A stretch of DNA of 64,000 nucleotides from Phytophthora sp. 'mugwort'. Lineage: Eukaryota; Oomycota; Peronosporomycetes; Peronosporales; Peronosporaceae. This document shows positions 55,489 to 64,000 of this stretch, piece after piece. Location of the stretch: positions 124,001 to 188,000 of the forward strand of contig JAUCEF010000017.1 of the NCBI GenBank assembly GCA_033558025.1. Direction: 5' to 3'. The notes below the pieces were generated by a model, which searched no databases, was not told the DNA's origin, and saw only the letters and a program-made list of their open reading frames with translations. Each line of letters starts with the position of its first letter. Within the stretch, counting starts at the first letter, position 1. Position numbers and translations under genes: made by a program.

Positions 55489-55732
55489 TCATTCAGTGTG
55501 GCGACTACAAGCTGCGACAATATCATATTTAACTCCATTGCAGAACTCGATCCTCACGATTTAAACATAGTTAGCGGCGCAGACTGATTTTTATTCCTTG
55601 GGCTACAGCTTTGGTAGACCTTAAATTGGTGACTAAAAGAAGAGAAAATAAAACAAATATGGCGGGTAATGGTCTACTTCTTTTATCAGTATATAATTTG
55701 AAAGTGTTGTCGGTGAAGTGGTTCTGAGACTA
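55468..55732 (+). repeat. inner, diverged part of the inverted repeat (left)
   Basis: Beyond the near-identical arm the inverted similarity continues for about 265 bp at clearly lower identity (roughly 80 percent by eye) against 59,981-60,250. Shared blocks include GTCATTCAGTGTGGCGACTA, TTGCAGAACTCGATCCT and TTCCTTGGGCTACAGCTTTG. A terminus beginning TGTGGCGACTACAA (55,498) looks like an LTR end, but the partner is inverted, not direct. Confidence 0.8.
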
Positions 55733-57000
55733 TCCAGATCTTAAGGACGCCTCCCCGGGCTCTCAGCTGGTCGAGCGATCGCGTCGTTGAAACCCTTCCA
55801 TCGCATTAGAAATGTTTTAAACCTTCTATCCTAGCTACATAACGGTAATAAAAAATAAACTGCCAGTGTTATGCTGCGACCCATCAGAAACTTGTGACAT
55901 TAAGCTTCTGGCTCTCGGTCCCTAAGAAGAAATATTTCAAGGGCGAGGATCCTAAGGAGTTTATGCACTTCGAAGATAAATACTACGCCGACCGAGCGCC
56001 CAGTCATGACACATAACAATGCCCCGGAAAACGTGGATGACTTCTACCACCACCCTCGCACGGGCAATAAGATTAATAAGCACTTGGGAACTCCCAATAG
56101 CGAAGACGATCATCCAACATTCAGGACTTCCTAATCAAGGGATCTGCAATGATGGGCGACCAGAAGTTTGAGCTCGCGGTCAGCGGTCGTCAATGCAAGC
56201 TTGATGTCGCGCTATACGGGTGCTTGTGAAGATGGCGTGTCAAGCTGCACCAGCTCACAGCTCTTCCCAAGTTGAAGAAGCCATTGCCCGGTTTGTATAT
56301 GTTTGACTATTTTGTATACGGCCGTTAGTGTGCTATATGTCTAACTAGAGGGGGTTGTCGCCTACGAGGTTTTCTCCTCCTCAACCCCCACTTTCTTCGT
56401 GGGAAACAAGTCTCTTCCATTTTGGTCTTCACCGATCGAGGAGTCATTCGCTCCAATTGGTGTGCTACTAACTCAACAGTGCTTCTACGTCAAGGTAGCC
56501 GAAGTCAGCGAAGGAGGCGCCGGAGGCAGAGACGACGAAAGCATCGATGCCTTCAACAACAAGTATGCTGGACTCGCTGTCTCGAGAAAACCGGCTCAAC
56601 AGGATGTCGACGAAGAGGACGACTACCCAGAAGACGATTAAGTGCTCTCCATTTAAAAGAATCTGACTTTCATGTCATTTCTTCTTTTATGAGATGCGTA
56701 TATCGCCTATTTCTGATTTTTTCAATAGCTGCACATTCTGAATATACTTCAGCCAAACTGCGCGATCAAAAATATATCGTTCTGAATAGTTTCGCCAAGC
56801 TGCGTGTTCAAAAATATTGCGCTCTTTTTCAAAATCAAAAATCGCATGCTGCTCTCTGATCTTTTTCAAGAACTTCAAAATTCGAAAAATAGTGGAGCGA
56901 TTCCCGTAGCTATTCTGTGGTGTTAAAACATATCGATATCTTCGACACCTGCTCAGATTTAGGAAAGCGCGTGCCCGCAGCTTTTAACCATCATTCTGTT
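55733..57000 (+). mobile_element. leader/gag-side remnant of the Gypsy element
   Basis: Fragments only: KYFKGEDPKEFMHFEDKYYA near 55,930-55,990 resembles a gag start, and LPKLKKPLPG lies near 56,265. An 80-codon acidic frame (56,399-56,641, ending DVDEEDDYPEDD) may be a gag tail or an unrelated fragment. 56,650-57,000 holds only AT-rich sequence with short repeats. Confidence 0.35.
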
Positions 57001-57119
57001 CCGCACCATTACATCACGTATGATCAAATTATTACACTACTTAGTCACTTCCAGAAGTTGTATAATGGGCACTTGGGGTGTATGAAGTTTCCAGAACGTA
57101 GTCTGGAAATACACACCCG

Positions 57120-59760
57120 TGCATGCTAGACCGTACTCGACGCCGAAAAGTGAAAGAAACTGCTACACGAGAGGAGATCCAACGTCTAATTAAGCTGGAC
57201 GTGTTGGAACAGATCTACGATAGTGACTGGACATCTCCAGCTTTCTTTTTGAAGAAGCCAGATGGGCGACTTCGATTGCTGACGGATTTCAGGGCGTTGA
57301 ATAAGTTCCTGAAACGCCACCCATATTATGTCCCTCTCATTCGTGAAGTTTTGACACGTCTAGGTGGAGCAAAATTCTTCTCGTCTCTCCTCGCAAACAT
57401 GGGGCAAAGATAAGCCGACCGCTAACAGCGTCTGTACGACATTTGGCAAGTTTCAATATAAAAGACTACCCATGGGGATATCATGAGTACCAAGCGTGCA
57501 TGTCAAAATCCTTAGAGGATTGGATTTCGTAAACGTCTATTTAGACGACATCCTCATCTTTTCCAAGCCAGAGGAAGATCATTTGGAACACTTGCGGGCT
57601 GTATTCACCCGCCTACAAGAATACAACGTGACGCTAAACGGCAAGAAATACCATATCTTCTGTCCAAGCGTGGAATATCTAGGATTTACTATTATTGCTG
57701 ACAGGATCAAACCCACAACAGAAGAAAATCATGACAAGATGTATTCATTGTACACGTTGTGTACGTTTTGCTAATGAGATTTGTGGAGTTGACGATTTAG
57801 GTACAACCGGTCGTGGTGATAAAACTGAAATTAATTTTTATTATCTAAAAAATTTTAACTCTGAGTTTTCTGGTAATTTAGTAGATTCATGTCGTGTTGG
57901 TGCAAAGCCCGTTCTTGGGAATTAAAAAAAGAAGGTATAATGCAGCTGAAGAAGCCGAGGAACAAGCTAGAACTACGTAGATTTTTCGAGATCATTACCG
58001 GGAGATGGTGCCGAGCAAATCAGCGTTGCTAAAGCCGTTGACGCGATTGACGTCACCGAAGGGAGCGTTCGTGTGGACATCGAGGGAGAATGAAGCTCTC
58101 GAAGGAATTAAGAAAGCATTAGCAAAAGCCGTTCTGCTGTCCTTCCCAGACTTTACGCAGCCGTTCGACATTTATGCGGACGCGAGCGGAAAACAAGTGG
58201 GCGGACTGATTCAACAACAGGGAAACCTAATTGCATGCTATTCCCGAAGTCTCACACCAGCGCAAACAAATTATACTACGGAACTGGAATTGTTATCGGT
58301 AGTGGAAATTCTCAAGGAGCACTGAACAATACTACTTGGGTTTCCAATAGTAGTTCACACGGACCACAAAACCCCTATTTCCTACGGAGAACTCGTTGCA
58401 AGTGAAACGGTGGAAGCTATTGCTATCAGAGTACAACCTTACATGTGAATACGTGCAAGGACGCGCCAAATATTGCGGCGGACGCGTTTTCTCGAATGGA
58501 ATATGATGAAAATTTGGAGAACAAACAAGATGCAGAGCTTAGGCATTGCTGATTGAACCAGTTGACTGTGTTGTGGATGGTGGATACATTAAGCAACACC
58601 AAAAAATGAAGATGAAGCCTAGCAAGTGATAATTCTTTCGTGTCTGAACAATTCCAATGATTCCGACTACCAGATTCTGAATGTGATGGGTTCAAGATTA
58701 TTGATTTACCAGAATTGTATTGTTATTCCGGAAGCACTACGAGGTGAACTCGTCGAATGGTATCACAACAATCTTTTACACCCGGGGGTTAAGCGCAAAT
58801 ATCACACGATGAAGCCCACATTCTATTGGTCTGGCATGGAAAGATCGGTGGTGGAATATGTGCAAAAGTGCATGACTTGTAAACGCGCCAAGCTACATGG
58901 AGGAGCCCAAGCATATGGGAAGCTACCACCTCGAGAAATTAAACCATCGATCCTTTTAATGGAGTTCACGTCGACACGATGGGGCAGTACGGTAACAATC
59001 GCCAGTATGCGCTCACGGTTTTCGACGAGGCAACGCGATGGCTGGAAGTCTCGATCCAACAGGACAATTGTGGAACAACTACCGCAGAGAATTTTTATGC
59101 AACCTGGCTATGTCTATAACCGCGCCCAAAAGTCGTCTTCGACCGCGGCAACGAGTTTAATACCAGTGAATTTCGAGAGATGCTAGCTTGCTATGGTATA
59201 AAGCCCAAGCCAATTTCGGCCAAGAATCCTTAAGCCAATGCAATATGTGAACGTGTACACCCGGAACTGAACAACTGTATCCGATGCAATCCAGACATAA
59301 CTGGAGACAAGTTACGCAATACGCAGCGCTCGCAACTCGGGCAAGCTATCACAGTATTTTAGGAACGACGCCGGCACATTTGATATTCGGTCAAGACATG
59401 ATAACTCGGCAGCTTAATGAAGCAAACTGGAGTTATTTAACCAAGCGGAGATTTGATACAATCCTAAAAGAGCCCGAGAAATATACGCGGATCCAACATT
59501 TCTACCAAATTGGAGATCATGTCATGGTTCGTTTAGCTCCCAAGGACTGGTGAAACAAACATCGATAAGTCGCAAGAGAACCATTTGCAATCAAAGAGTG
59601 CACGACAACGGAACGGTGACACTCGACTACGGTGCCACCAAACAACAAGTGAACATTCGCAGATTATTTCCATGCGAAGCGGCAACGGCATGGGGCGGAA
59701 TGATAACACTGGCCGTCACCGGACGATTACACCGATGCCAGCGTTGGCAAACTTAACGCC
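57120..59760 (+). mobile_element. Ty3/Gypsy retrotransposon pol remnant (RT, RNase H, integrase)
   Basis: The order on plus is reverse transcriptase, RNase H, integrase, as in Ty3/Gypsy. RT begins at 57,160 (EIQRLIKLDVLEQIYDSDWT; LLTDFRALNKFL). Its motif A reads FFSSLLANMG, so the first catalytic Asp seems lost. The YxDD box is VYLDDILIFSKPEEDHL at 57,536. RNase H lies at 58,005-58,530 (FDIYADASGKQVGGLI; RWKLLLSEYNLTCEYVQGRA). The integrase has an HHCC finger (WYHNNLLHPGVKRKYHTMKP...CMTCKRAK, 58,760-58,890) and a core (YALTVFDEATRWLEVSIQQD, 59,005-59,065), ending near 59,553 (YQIGDHVMVRLAPKDW). An unrelated 150-bp stretch at about 57,745-57,930 interrupts RT. Many stops and frameshifts show the element is dead. 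It fills the spacer between the inverted arms. Confidence 0.88.
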
Positions 59761-59780
59761 GTTGTGGAAAGTCTGCTCGT

Positions 59781-60188
59781 TTGGTCTCACCCGGTTGGGT
59801 TGAAGATCAGATTCCTTTTCTCTTTAAAGAAGCTTCAAGGGCTAACGAGATTAACGTGCGAAGCATTGCTAAAAAAAAAAACAATATCACTTCTTCTTTT
59901 ACCAGCTACGTTCAAGGTCCTCTGCAAACCAAGACCACGCTACACCTTGCTGAAGACCCCGCTGCGAGCCAAGGGCTGTCACTAGTTTCAGAACCGCTCC
60001 ACCGACAACATTCAACCTATATATTGATAAAAGCAGTAGAACATGACGCCGCCAATTTTTATTATTATCTTCTTTTAGCAGCCAACTTAAGGTCTACCAA
60101 AGCTGTAGCCCAAGGAATAAAAAATCAGTCAGCGCCGCTAACTGCAGTATGTTTAGATCGCAAGGATCGAGTTCTGCAATGGGGTTAG
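59781..60188 (+). other. 135-codon open frame across the right inner repeat
   Basis: An open frame (GWVEDQIPFLFKEASRANEI; DAANFYYYLLLAANLRSTKA) runs from the integrase side into the inner repeat. It may be the last part of the Gypsy polyprotein. There is no known domain and coding status is doubtful. Confidence 0.25.
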
Positions 60189-60250
60189 ATTGAATCTTGT
60201 TACAGTTTGTAGTCGCCACACTGAATGACTATGAGTTCTCACGCTTGGTT
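59981..60250 (-). repeat. inner, diverged part of the inverted repeat (right)
   Basis: Inverted partner of 55,468-55,732. It differs by scattered substitutions and small indels, for example an extra CTGCA in the block before GTTAGCGGCGC. Confidence 0.8.
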
Positions 60251-61105
60251 TAAAAACCTCTGTCGAGCGCGCTCAGCGCGGTGCCATTCAACATGAGCAG
60301 CACATGAACCAGGCGAACTGAATTGCTCGTTGCATCTTGGATAGGGACACACCAGATCAACTTCATCTTCTGACGATGAACCCGAATCCTGGTTCAAGAC
60401 CATATCCAAATCAGTACTGACAAGAGTGAATCCAGGGAGAATATCATCACCGTCAAGATCTCTCCATGCAGTGTTGTCAGAGCATTGCACGTCTCCATTG
60501 TCATCGATATAGTACTCATACATCCGCCGAAAGTCTGGGCGTGGGTCAATCAGCCAACCCAACTGTACGCCGTGCTGGAAAAATTCATCTCGCATCTTTC
60601 GATCGAGAGCGCTGCGTTGAGAGCCTTCACCAGAGAGCTTATCAATCTCAACAACGAAGGTGGGGACATAAGGCTCGCCACGGTAAGTCCACACTTGTTG
60701 ACGAGACATATTCCTGTCATCATCTCGCGGTGTGTATGCCACGTCGGGCATTCTGACTTTGGGCCTCGATCCCGGCCGCTGCTCCATAACAAACGCGCCT
60801 TGCGAGGTTGTCACTCTGCCTCTGCTTCCAGACCACATTGACCAATTACCAAGAAGCTGTGAAATCTTGGTCACCACCTTCTCGTTGCCGTACACGACCA
60901 TTCGATAGGGCGTGAAGTATCCTTCGTCGATGAAGAACGCCGGCTGCTCGCCAAAAACGGGGTTTACCAATGGTCCGTGATTCTCTACGTGATGATTCAA
61001 CTGCTTCAGCTTCACTCCAGGATAGTCCTTGACGTGGCATAAAGTCTTCTTCGTTTGTAAGTCGCGCACGAGCCGCGTAAGCACGTCTTCGTGGGGTTTC
61101 GCCAT
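60239..61105 (-). CDS. Uma2-type nuclease-like protein with C2H2 finger, copy 2 (288 aa)
   Basis: This copy is identical in translation to copy 1 from the start (ATG at 61,105) through RQRFL. The last residues differ (NQA-stop here, AKRENS in copy 1) because the gene end crosses the point where near-identity of the arms stops: one inserted base and one substitution after TTTTTA. The catalytic pattern PDV, VVEID, LDRK and the C2H2 finger are all kept. The complete identity implies a very recent duplication or ongoing gene conversion. It uses the same upstream 300 bp as copy 1, so both copies should have the same promoter unless it lies farther out in dynein sequence. Confidence 0.75.
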   Translation of the reverse strand: MAKPHEDVLTRLVRDLQTKKTLCHVKDYPGVKLKQLNHHVENHGPLVNPVFGEQPAFFIDEGYFTPYRMVVYGNEKVVTKISQLLGNWSMWSGSRGRVTTSQGAFVMEQRPGSRPKVRMPDVAYTPRDDDRNMSRQQVWTYRGEPYVPTFVVEIDKLSGEGSQRSALDRKMRDEFFQHGVQLGWLIDPRPDFRRMYEYYIDDNGDVQCSDNTAWRDLDGDDILPGFTLVSTDLDMVLNQDSGSSSEDEVDLVCPYPRCNEQFSSPGSCAAHVEWHRAERARQRFLNQA

Positions 61106-61815
61106 CGCAGTGTGGTTGTCACCAAATTTACATCTGCGATTGGTTGAACACAAAACTAAAAGAATTTAGCAATCCAAGAAAAAATAAAATGATCACACGA
61201 TTTTGTTTTCTTAAGTAAACGAGAAGATATCTATTCAACGCTCGATGCGGTCACAGTCTGCTCTTTGATGAAGCGATCGTTCATCAGCACTCCATTGTAA
61301 TTGGAGCCGATGAATGACGTAGTTCCATCAAAAACGAGCTGCTGATATTAAAATGCACTGGATCGGATGGGAGTAGCTTATGCTCGATGTTGATATCGGT
61401 GCCGCTCATCTCGTTATGTGTGGTAGACGTGTTGAGCACTACCATCGATCGCTATGTTCATGATCTCATACTGCGTCTTAGACTTTTCCTGACTTAAATC
61501 TCGAGTCCATTTAATGAGTAACTCGTTCCTCCGTTCTGTCATGTGATGCCACTGTGTAAGGAACCGTGTGACTTCCTCAAGTCGAAGCTTCGTCTCAGTC
61601 TTCCTCCTCATCAGTTCGTCATAGTGTGAACACAATGTCCATCGCTCTTCCTCCACAACGGGAGCAACAATTAACTCGAAGCTGCTCTCCGGTTCCATGT
61701 CAGTTTGTTGCTGACGAGTCAAAAATATCTCAACTTCGCTATCAATTTTCGTCGACTGAAGCTCCAACGTCAGCTTGAAACGTTCCAGTCTAGGCACCAC
61801 CTTGTCTCTAGTAAA
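60251..61815 (-). repeat. right arm of the 1,565-bp inverted repeat
   Basis: Inverted copy of 53,903-55,467. Outside 61,815 the similarity stops abruptly: dynein coding sequence continues only on the left side, so the left arm is in its original place and the right arm is the duplicate. Confidence 0.92.
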
Positions 61816-62019
61816 AATGACCGCTATGCATTCACTCACACTGTGCAAAACTGTGTACCTAACCCTAAACGAATCAAGGTCGGCATACAACCAAAAAGTA
61901 CTCATTGACTTAGTTAAGCTCATCAATAGCAACACATTCGAAGGAATCAGAGGATTTATGACGAGATCACTAAGCAAGAAAGTGGAGCGCCTTCGAAGGC
62001 TCAAGAGGAGGCTTACCAA
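61414..62019 (-). pseudogene. chimeric frame: foreign 68 codons fused to duplicated dynein tail
   Basis: The right arm carries the dynein C-terminal 133 codons (FTRDKVVPRLERF to VYHT) without the rest of the gene. By chance or not, the frame stays open across the breakpoint at 61,815. It gives a 201-codon frame starting MVSLLLSLRRRSTFLLSDLV with codons from unrelated sequence. The dynein part is a coiled coil. No promoter or splice evidence supports expression, so I treat it as a truncated gene fragment. Confidence 0.6.
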
Positions 62020-62270
62020 AAGTTGCAGAAAGCGAGGACAAGATCAAGGCGGCAAAGGACGCGAATCAATTACTCTCACTTCGGACGGAGTAGTTCGGAA
62101 GGCGCAACGAAACGTTAGTTCTGATGGATCAAGACCGCAACGAGGCTAGCGACGCTACTGTGAAGTTGACTGAGTTGACTGAGCTCGAGTACGCGTATCT
62201 GAACGCACAGCATCGCTACCAAGAGCTGCGGGACCAACTCATTCTCATGAAAGGTACTAACATAAAGTTC
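61960..62270 (+). pseudogene. coiled-coil ORF relic
   Basis: Across frames the plus strand reads YDEITKQESGAPSKAQEEAY and EDKIKAAKDANQLLSLRTE-stop, then DATVKLTELTELEYAYLNAQ and HRYQELRDQLILMKG. These are protein-like, heptad-rich pieces broken by a stop and frame changes. Family not recognised. It lies just outside the right arm. Confidence 0.35.
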
Positions 62271-62326
62271 GAGTAGTCGAATCATACAGCAAGTAAGTAA
62301 ACAAGTGTAATGAATGCGGTATCTTA

Positions 62327-62338
62327 CCCCCCCCCCCC
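62327..62338. repeat. poly(C) tract
   Basis: A run of 12 C, followed by AT-rich sequence to 62,740 without a supported gene. One short frame near 62,385-62,570 reads TNKERIKAAQK-stop and then a basic stretch. Confidence 0.7.
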
Positions 62339-62747
62339 TTAATATGTTGTACCCTGCCAAATATGAAGTTAGTAGTATATAAAGATGACGTACTCACCCG
62401 ACCAATACCTCACTAACAAAGAGCGCATTAAGGCGGCGCAGAAATGATACTATCAGCGCACACGCGAAGATCGCTTGAACAATCAGAAGGGTACGACGAG
62501 AAGGACAAAGATCAGGTTCGTAATCGATGAAAATGCGAACCTATACAAAATGAAATCGAACTTAATGGCGTAACCGAATTATTATTTTGTCTCACATAAA
62601 AAGTCACATATGTACCAAGTTAGTACTACCAACGCTTTAAGATGTGATAAGTCTTACCCAAGTAATTACGAACTAATTAAAATCTAGCATTTTTGTAGGT
62701 ATCATAGATAAATAGTTCTGATAAGAAGGTTTTTTTTTTTTTTTAAG

Positions 62748-62774
62748 CCAGGTCAGTCGGTTGGACTGACCAGG
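62748..62774. repeat. hairpin between two T runs
   Basis: GGTCAGTC (62,751-62,758) and GACTGACC (62,764-62,771) pair around GGTTG, extended by CC/GG after one A-A mismatch. T runs flank both sides (16 T before, 8 T after). Confidence 0.6.
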
Positions 62775-62839
62775 TTTTTTTTCTCAACATGATCACTTTG
62801 CTTTTGCATCCTCAACGATTATCAAAATTCAACACATCA

Positions 62840-62858
62840 GACCATCGTAACGATGGTC
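62840..62858. repeat. small perfect hairpin GACCATCG-TAA-CGATGGTC
   Basis: An 8-bp stem with loop TAA. It begins a cluster of CATCG/CGATG motifs reaching to about 62,950. Confidence 0.6.
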
Positions 62859-62986
62859 CATCGTAGCCGCGTCCCAGTTTTCCAACGATGCATCCATCGT
62901 CACCCCCTCCCAGTTTAGTGCAGACCATCGTCGATTCTTCGATGGCGATGAGTAGCTGACAAGGCACTGCGGCGCTGAGAGACACT

Positions 62987-63151
62987 ATGGACAGGGTGTG
63001 TCGCGAACTCGTGACCGCCGACCCTGACACTCGTCGGAAGGGCGGAGAAGACTACGACGACGCCATTCTCATCGCGGAGCGTATACCTTTGGAGACGTGG
63101 AATCGATTCACACAGCTGGACGAGCTGCCTCGTGGTTTCCAGCTCCAATAG
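62987..63151 (+). CDS. possible short ORF or gene fragment (54 aa)
   Basis: MDRVCRELVTADPDTRRKGG then EDYDDAILIAERIPLETWNR: acidic, protein-like and GC-rich compared with its surroundings. It stops 4 bp before a perfect palindrome. It may be the 3' or inner fragment of a lost gene. No family recognised. Confidence 0.3.
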   Translation: MDRVCRELVTADPDTRRKGGEDYDDAILIAERIPLETWNRFTQLDELPRGFQLQ

Positions 63152-63154
63152 CGG

Positions 63155-63207
63155 CTTTGTCGTCATCCCACATAAGCTATTATAGCTTATGTGGGATGAC
63201 GACAAAG
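63155..63207. repeat. perfect 53-nt palindrome
   Basis: 26-bp arms around a single central base (63,181). The left arm starts CTTTGTCGTCATCCCACATA and the right arm ends TATGTGGGATGACGACAAAG. As DNA it can extrude a cruciform, and as RNA it would form an uninterrupted hairpin. Confidence 0.85.
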
Positions 63208-63776
63208 TTTGGGGCGTGAGTGTCCGATGGGGCATCTCTACGGAATCGCCGTTAGTTACATTATCCAACAATTTCCATACATGGACTGTGCACACTCAGG
63301 AGCGAAGGATTTTACTGGGCCTGGCCTCGACGGCCGACAAAGGACATATTAAACAGACGTCTCGTGTCGTCCAAGACGAACTGTTGCTGGCTCTCAGTGC
63401 TGCAAGGTGTCCTCCGCGATAAGTGAGTGGGTGATAGTGTGAGTATATCAAGGAAGAAGCGTATGAAACCCAAGATTCGGTAAACACATCTGCTCTAGTA
63501 TTATAGCAGGATCACAGATTTTAGTCTAAAGCTGAATACGTTTTCCAATTTTGCCTCTAAAGCAGTCGTTAACGCTATACTACCGACCCCCCTCCCCCAC
63601 ATTCAGTATGTGTATTTAACCGCTTTTGGCAAAACATTTCACGTTTTGCCGCTGGGTTTTAGTAGTGTCATATTTTGATGTTAGAGCGAACTTGAAACTG
63701 ATGTAGCAGTGCCCTATTTCAAGCCCTTGGTCGCGTTCAAGTCGTTCTCACGGAATTGGCTTCGATAGCGATCAAT

Positions 63777-64000
63777 ATGAACGACACGACGCGGCCGGAC
63801 GATCTGTCGTGGGCTGCCGAGCAGCCTCGAAGACTCACCATTACCGTCACGCCTTCAAATACCTCGCGCAATGCTGTGGAACTCTCTCTCGAGGACTCGA
63901 AACTCGTACGACGAACGTCAATGCTGCTAGCAAGTCCTGCGGGGCTCACGACCGTATTAACACAAGCAGAACTCCAGCGACTCGAGCGACTCGAGCGCTT
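63777..64000 (+). CDS. start of a gene running off the window (74 codons seen)
   Basis: An ATG at 63,777 opens a frame to the window end (MNDTTRPDDLSWAAEQPRRL...). It is GC-rich, with the codon use of the gene island and no stop. The visible part ends in a Glu/Arg/Leu-rich helix (LTQAELQRLERLER). No family can be named from this piece. Confidence 0.6.
   Translation, partial: MNDTTRPDDLSWAAEQPRRLTITVTPSNTSRNAVELSLEDSKLVRRTSMLLASPAGLTTVLTQAELQRLERLER

Noticed and set aside
55498..60222. pair of LTRs flanking the Gypsy remnant
   Set aside because: The two TGTGGCGACTACAA termini are inverted, not direct, and the bases outside them are also inverted copies, so there is no LTR pair with target duplication.
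61857..61869. CCTAACCCTAAA next to the right breakpoint, resembling the oomycete telomere repeat TTTAGGG
   Set aside because: Only one full unit and a partial one. That is expected by chance and is not a telomere healing site.
1..64000. CRISPR arrays, rRNA genes, RxLR or Crinkler effector genes
   Set aside because: None seen. No regularly spaced repeats, no rRNA blocks, and no frame with a signal peptide followed by RxLR-EER or LFLAK.

Overview
The window reads as nuclear DNA of a flagellated oomycete, most likely Phytophthora or a close relative. The grounds are: very short introns (about 55-140 nt) that mostly start GTACGT/GTATGT; compact, GC-rich housekeeping genes 70-600 bp apart; flagellar genes (IFT57, a dynein heavy chain relative); and transposon families typical of oomycete genomes (PIF/Harbinger with Myb-like partner ORFs, MULE, Crypton, Ty3/Gypsy). 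The genus is an inference. Identity to a named species was not tested.

Layout. (1) 1-13.5 kb is a graveyard of transposable elements: a MULE transposase relic (1.36-2.93 kb), a PIF/Harbinger transposase with a DUF6818-type Myb partner (3.7-6.0 kb), a plant-NAM-like ORF (6.05-7.1 kb), a second Harbinger element with recognisable terminal inverted repeats (7,325-10,293), a decayed Crypton tyrosine-recombinase element (10.5-13.0 kb) and a tRNA-like/SINE-like sequence (13,170-13,241). (2) 14-44.4 kb is a gene island: CUE-domain protein, GDAP2-like macro/CRAL-TRIO protein, Nup43-like WD40 protein, ceramide synthase, SLC1-type transporter, FUN14 protein, an unknown gene, PYM, CCCH/AlkB-like protein, HMG-box protein, RNA polymerase III subunit RPC4, a FAR1/MULE-derived protein, a zinc-finger R1R2R3-Myb, a methionine-salvage fusion enzyme, IFT57 and a psq-HTH protein. 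(3) 44.4-54.3 kb is one giant gene for a divergent dynein heavy chain. It has lost its AAA1 P-loop and stops in the stalk. (4) 53.9-61.8 kb is a large inverted duplication. Two 1,565-bp arms (53,903-55,467 and 60,251-61,815) appear identical by reading. Each carries the last 400 bp of the dynein gene and a complete Uma2-type nuclease-like gene with a C2H2 finger. The 4.8 kb between the arms holds a dead Ty3/Gypsy element. (5) 61.8-64 kb is mostly relic sequence with hairpins, including a perfect 53-nt palindrome, and the start of a gene that leaves the window.

The strongest candidates for something new are: the inverted duplication with its zinc-finger Uma2 gene pair; the pseudo-dynein; a three-part fusion of a metal-site-degenerate acireductone dioxygenase with MtnB and MtnC; and a host gene that keeps only the N-terminal DNA-binding part of a MULE-type transposase, while a relic of the same family lies in the same window.

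Gene models were built by eye. Where exon phases close and the final protein has no internal stop, the model is given with exact exon ends. Pseudogene limits are approximate.
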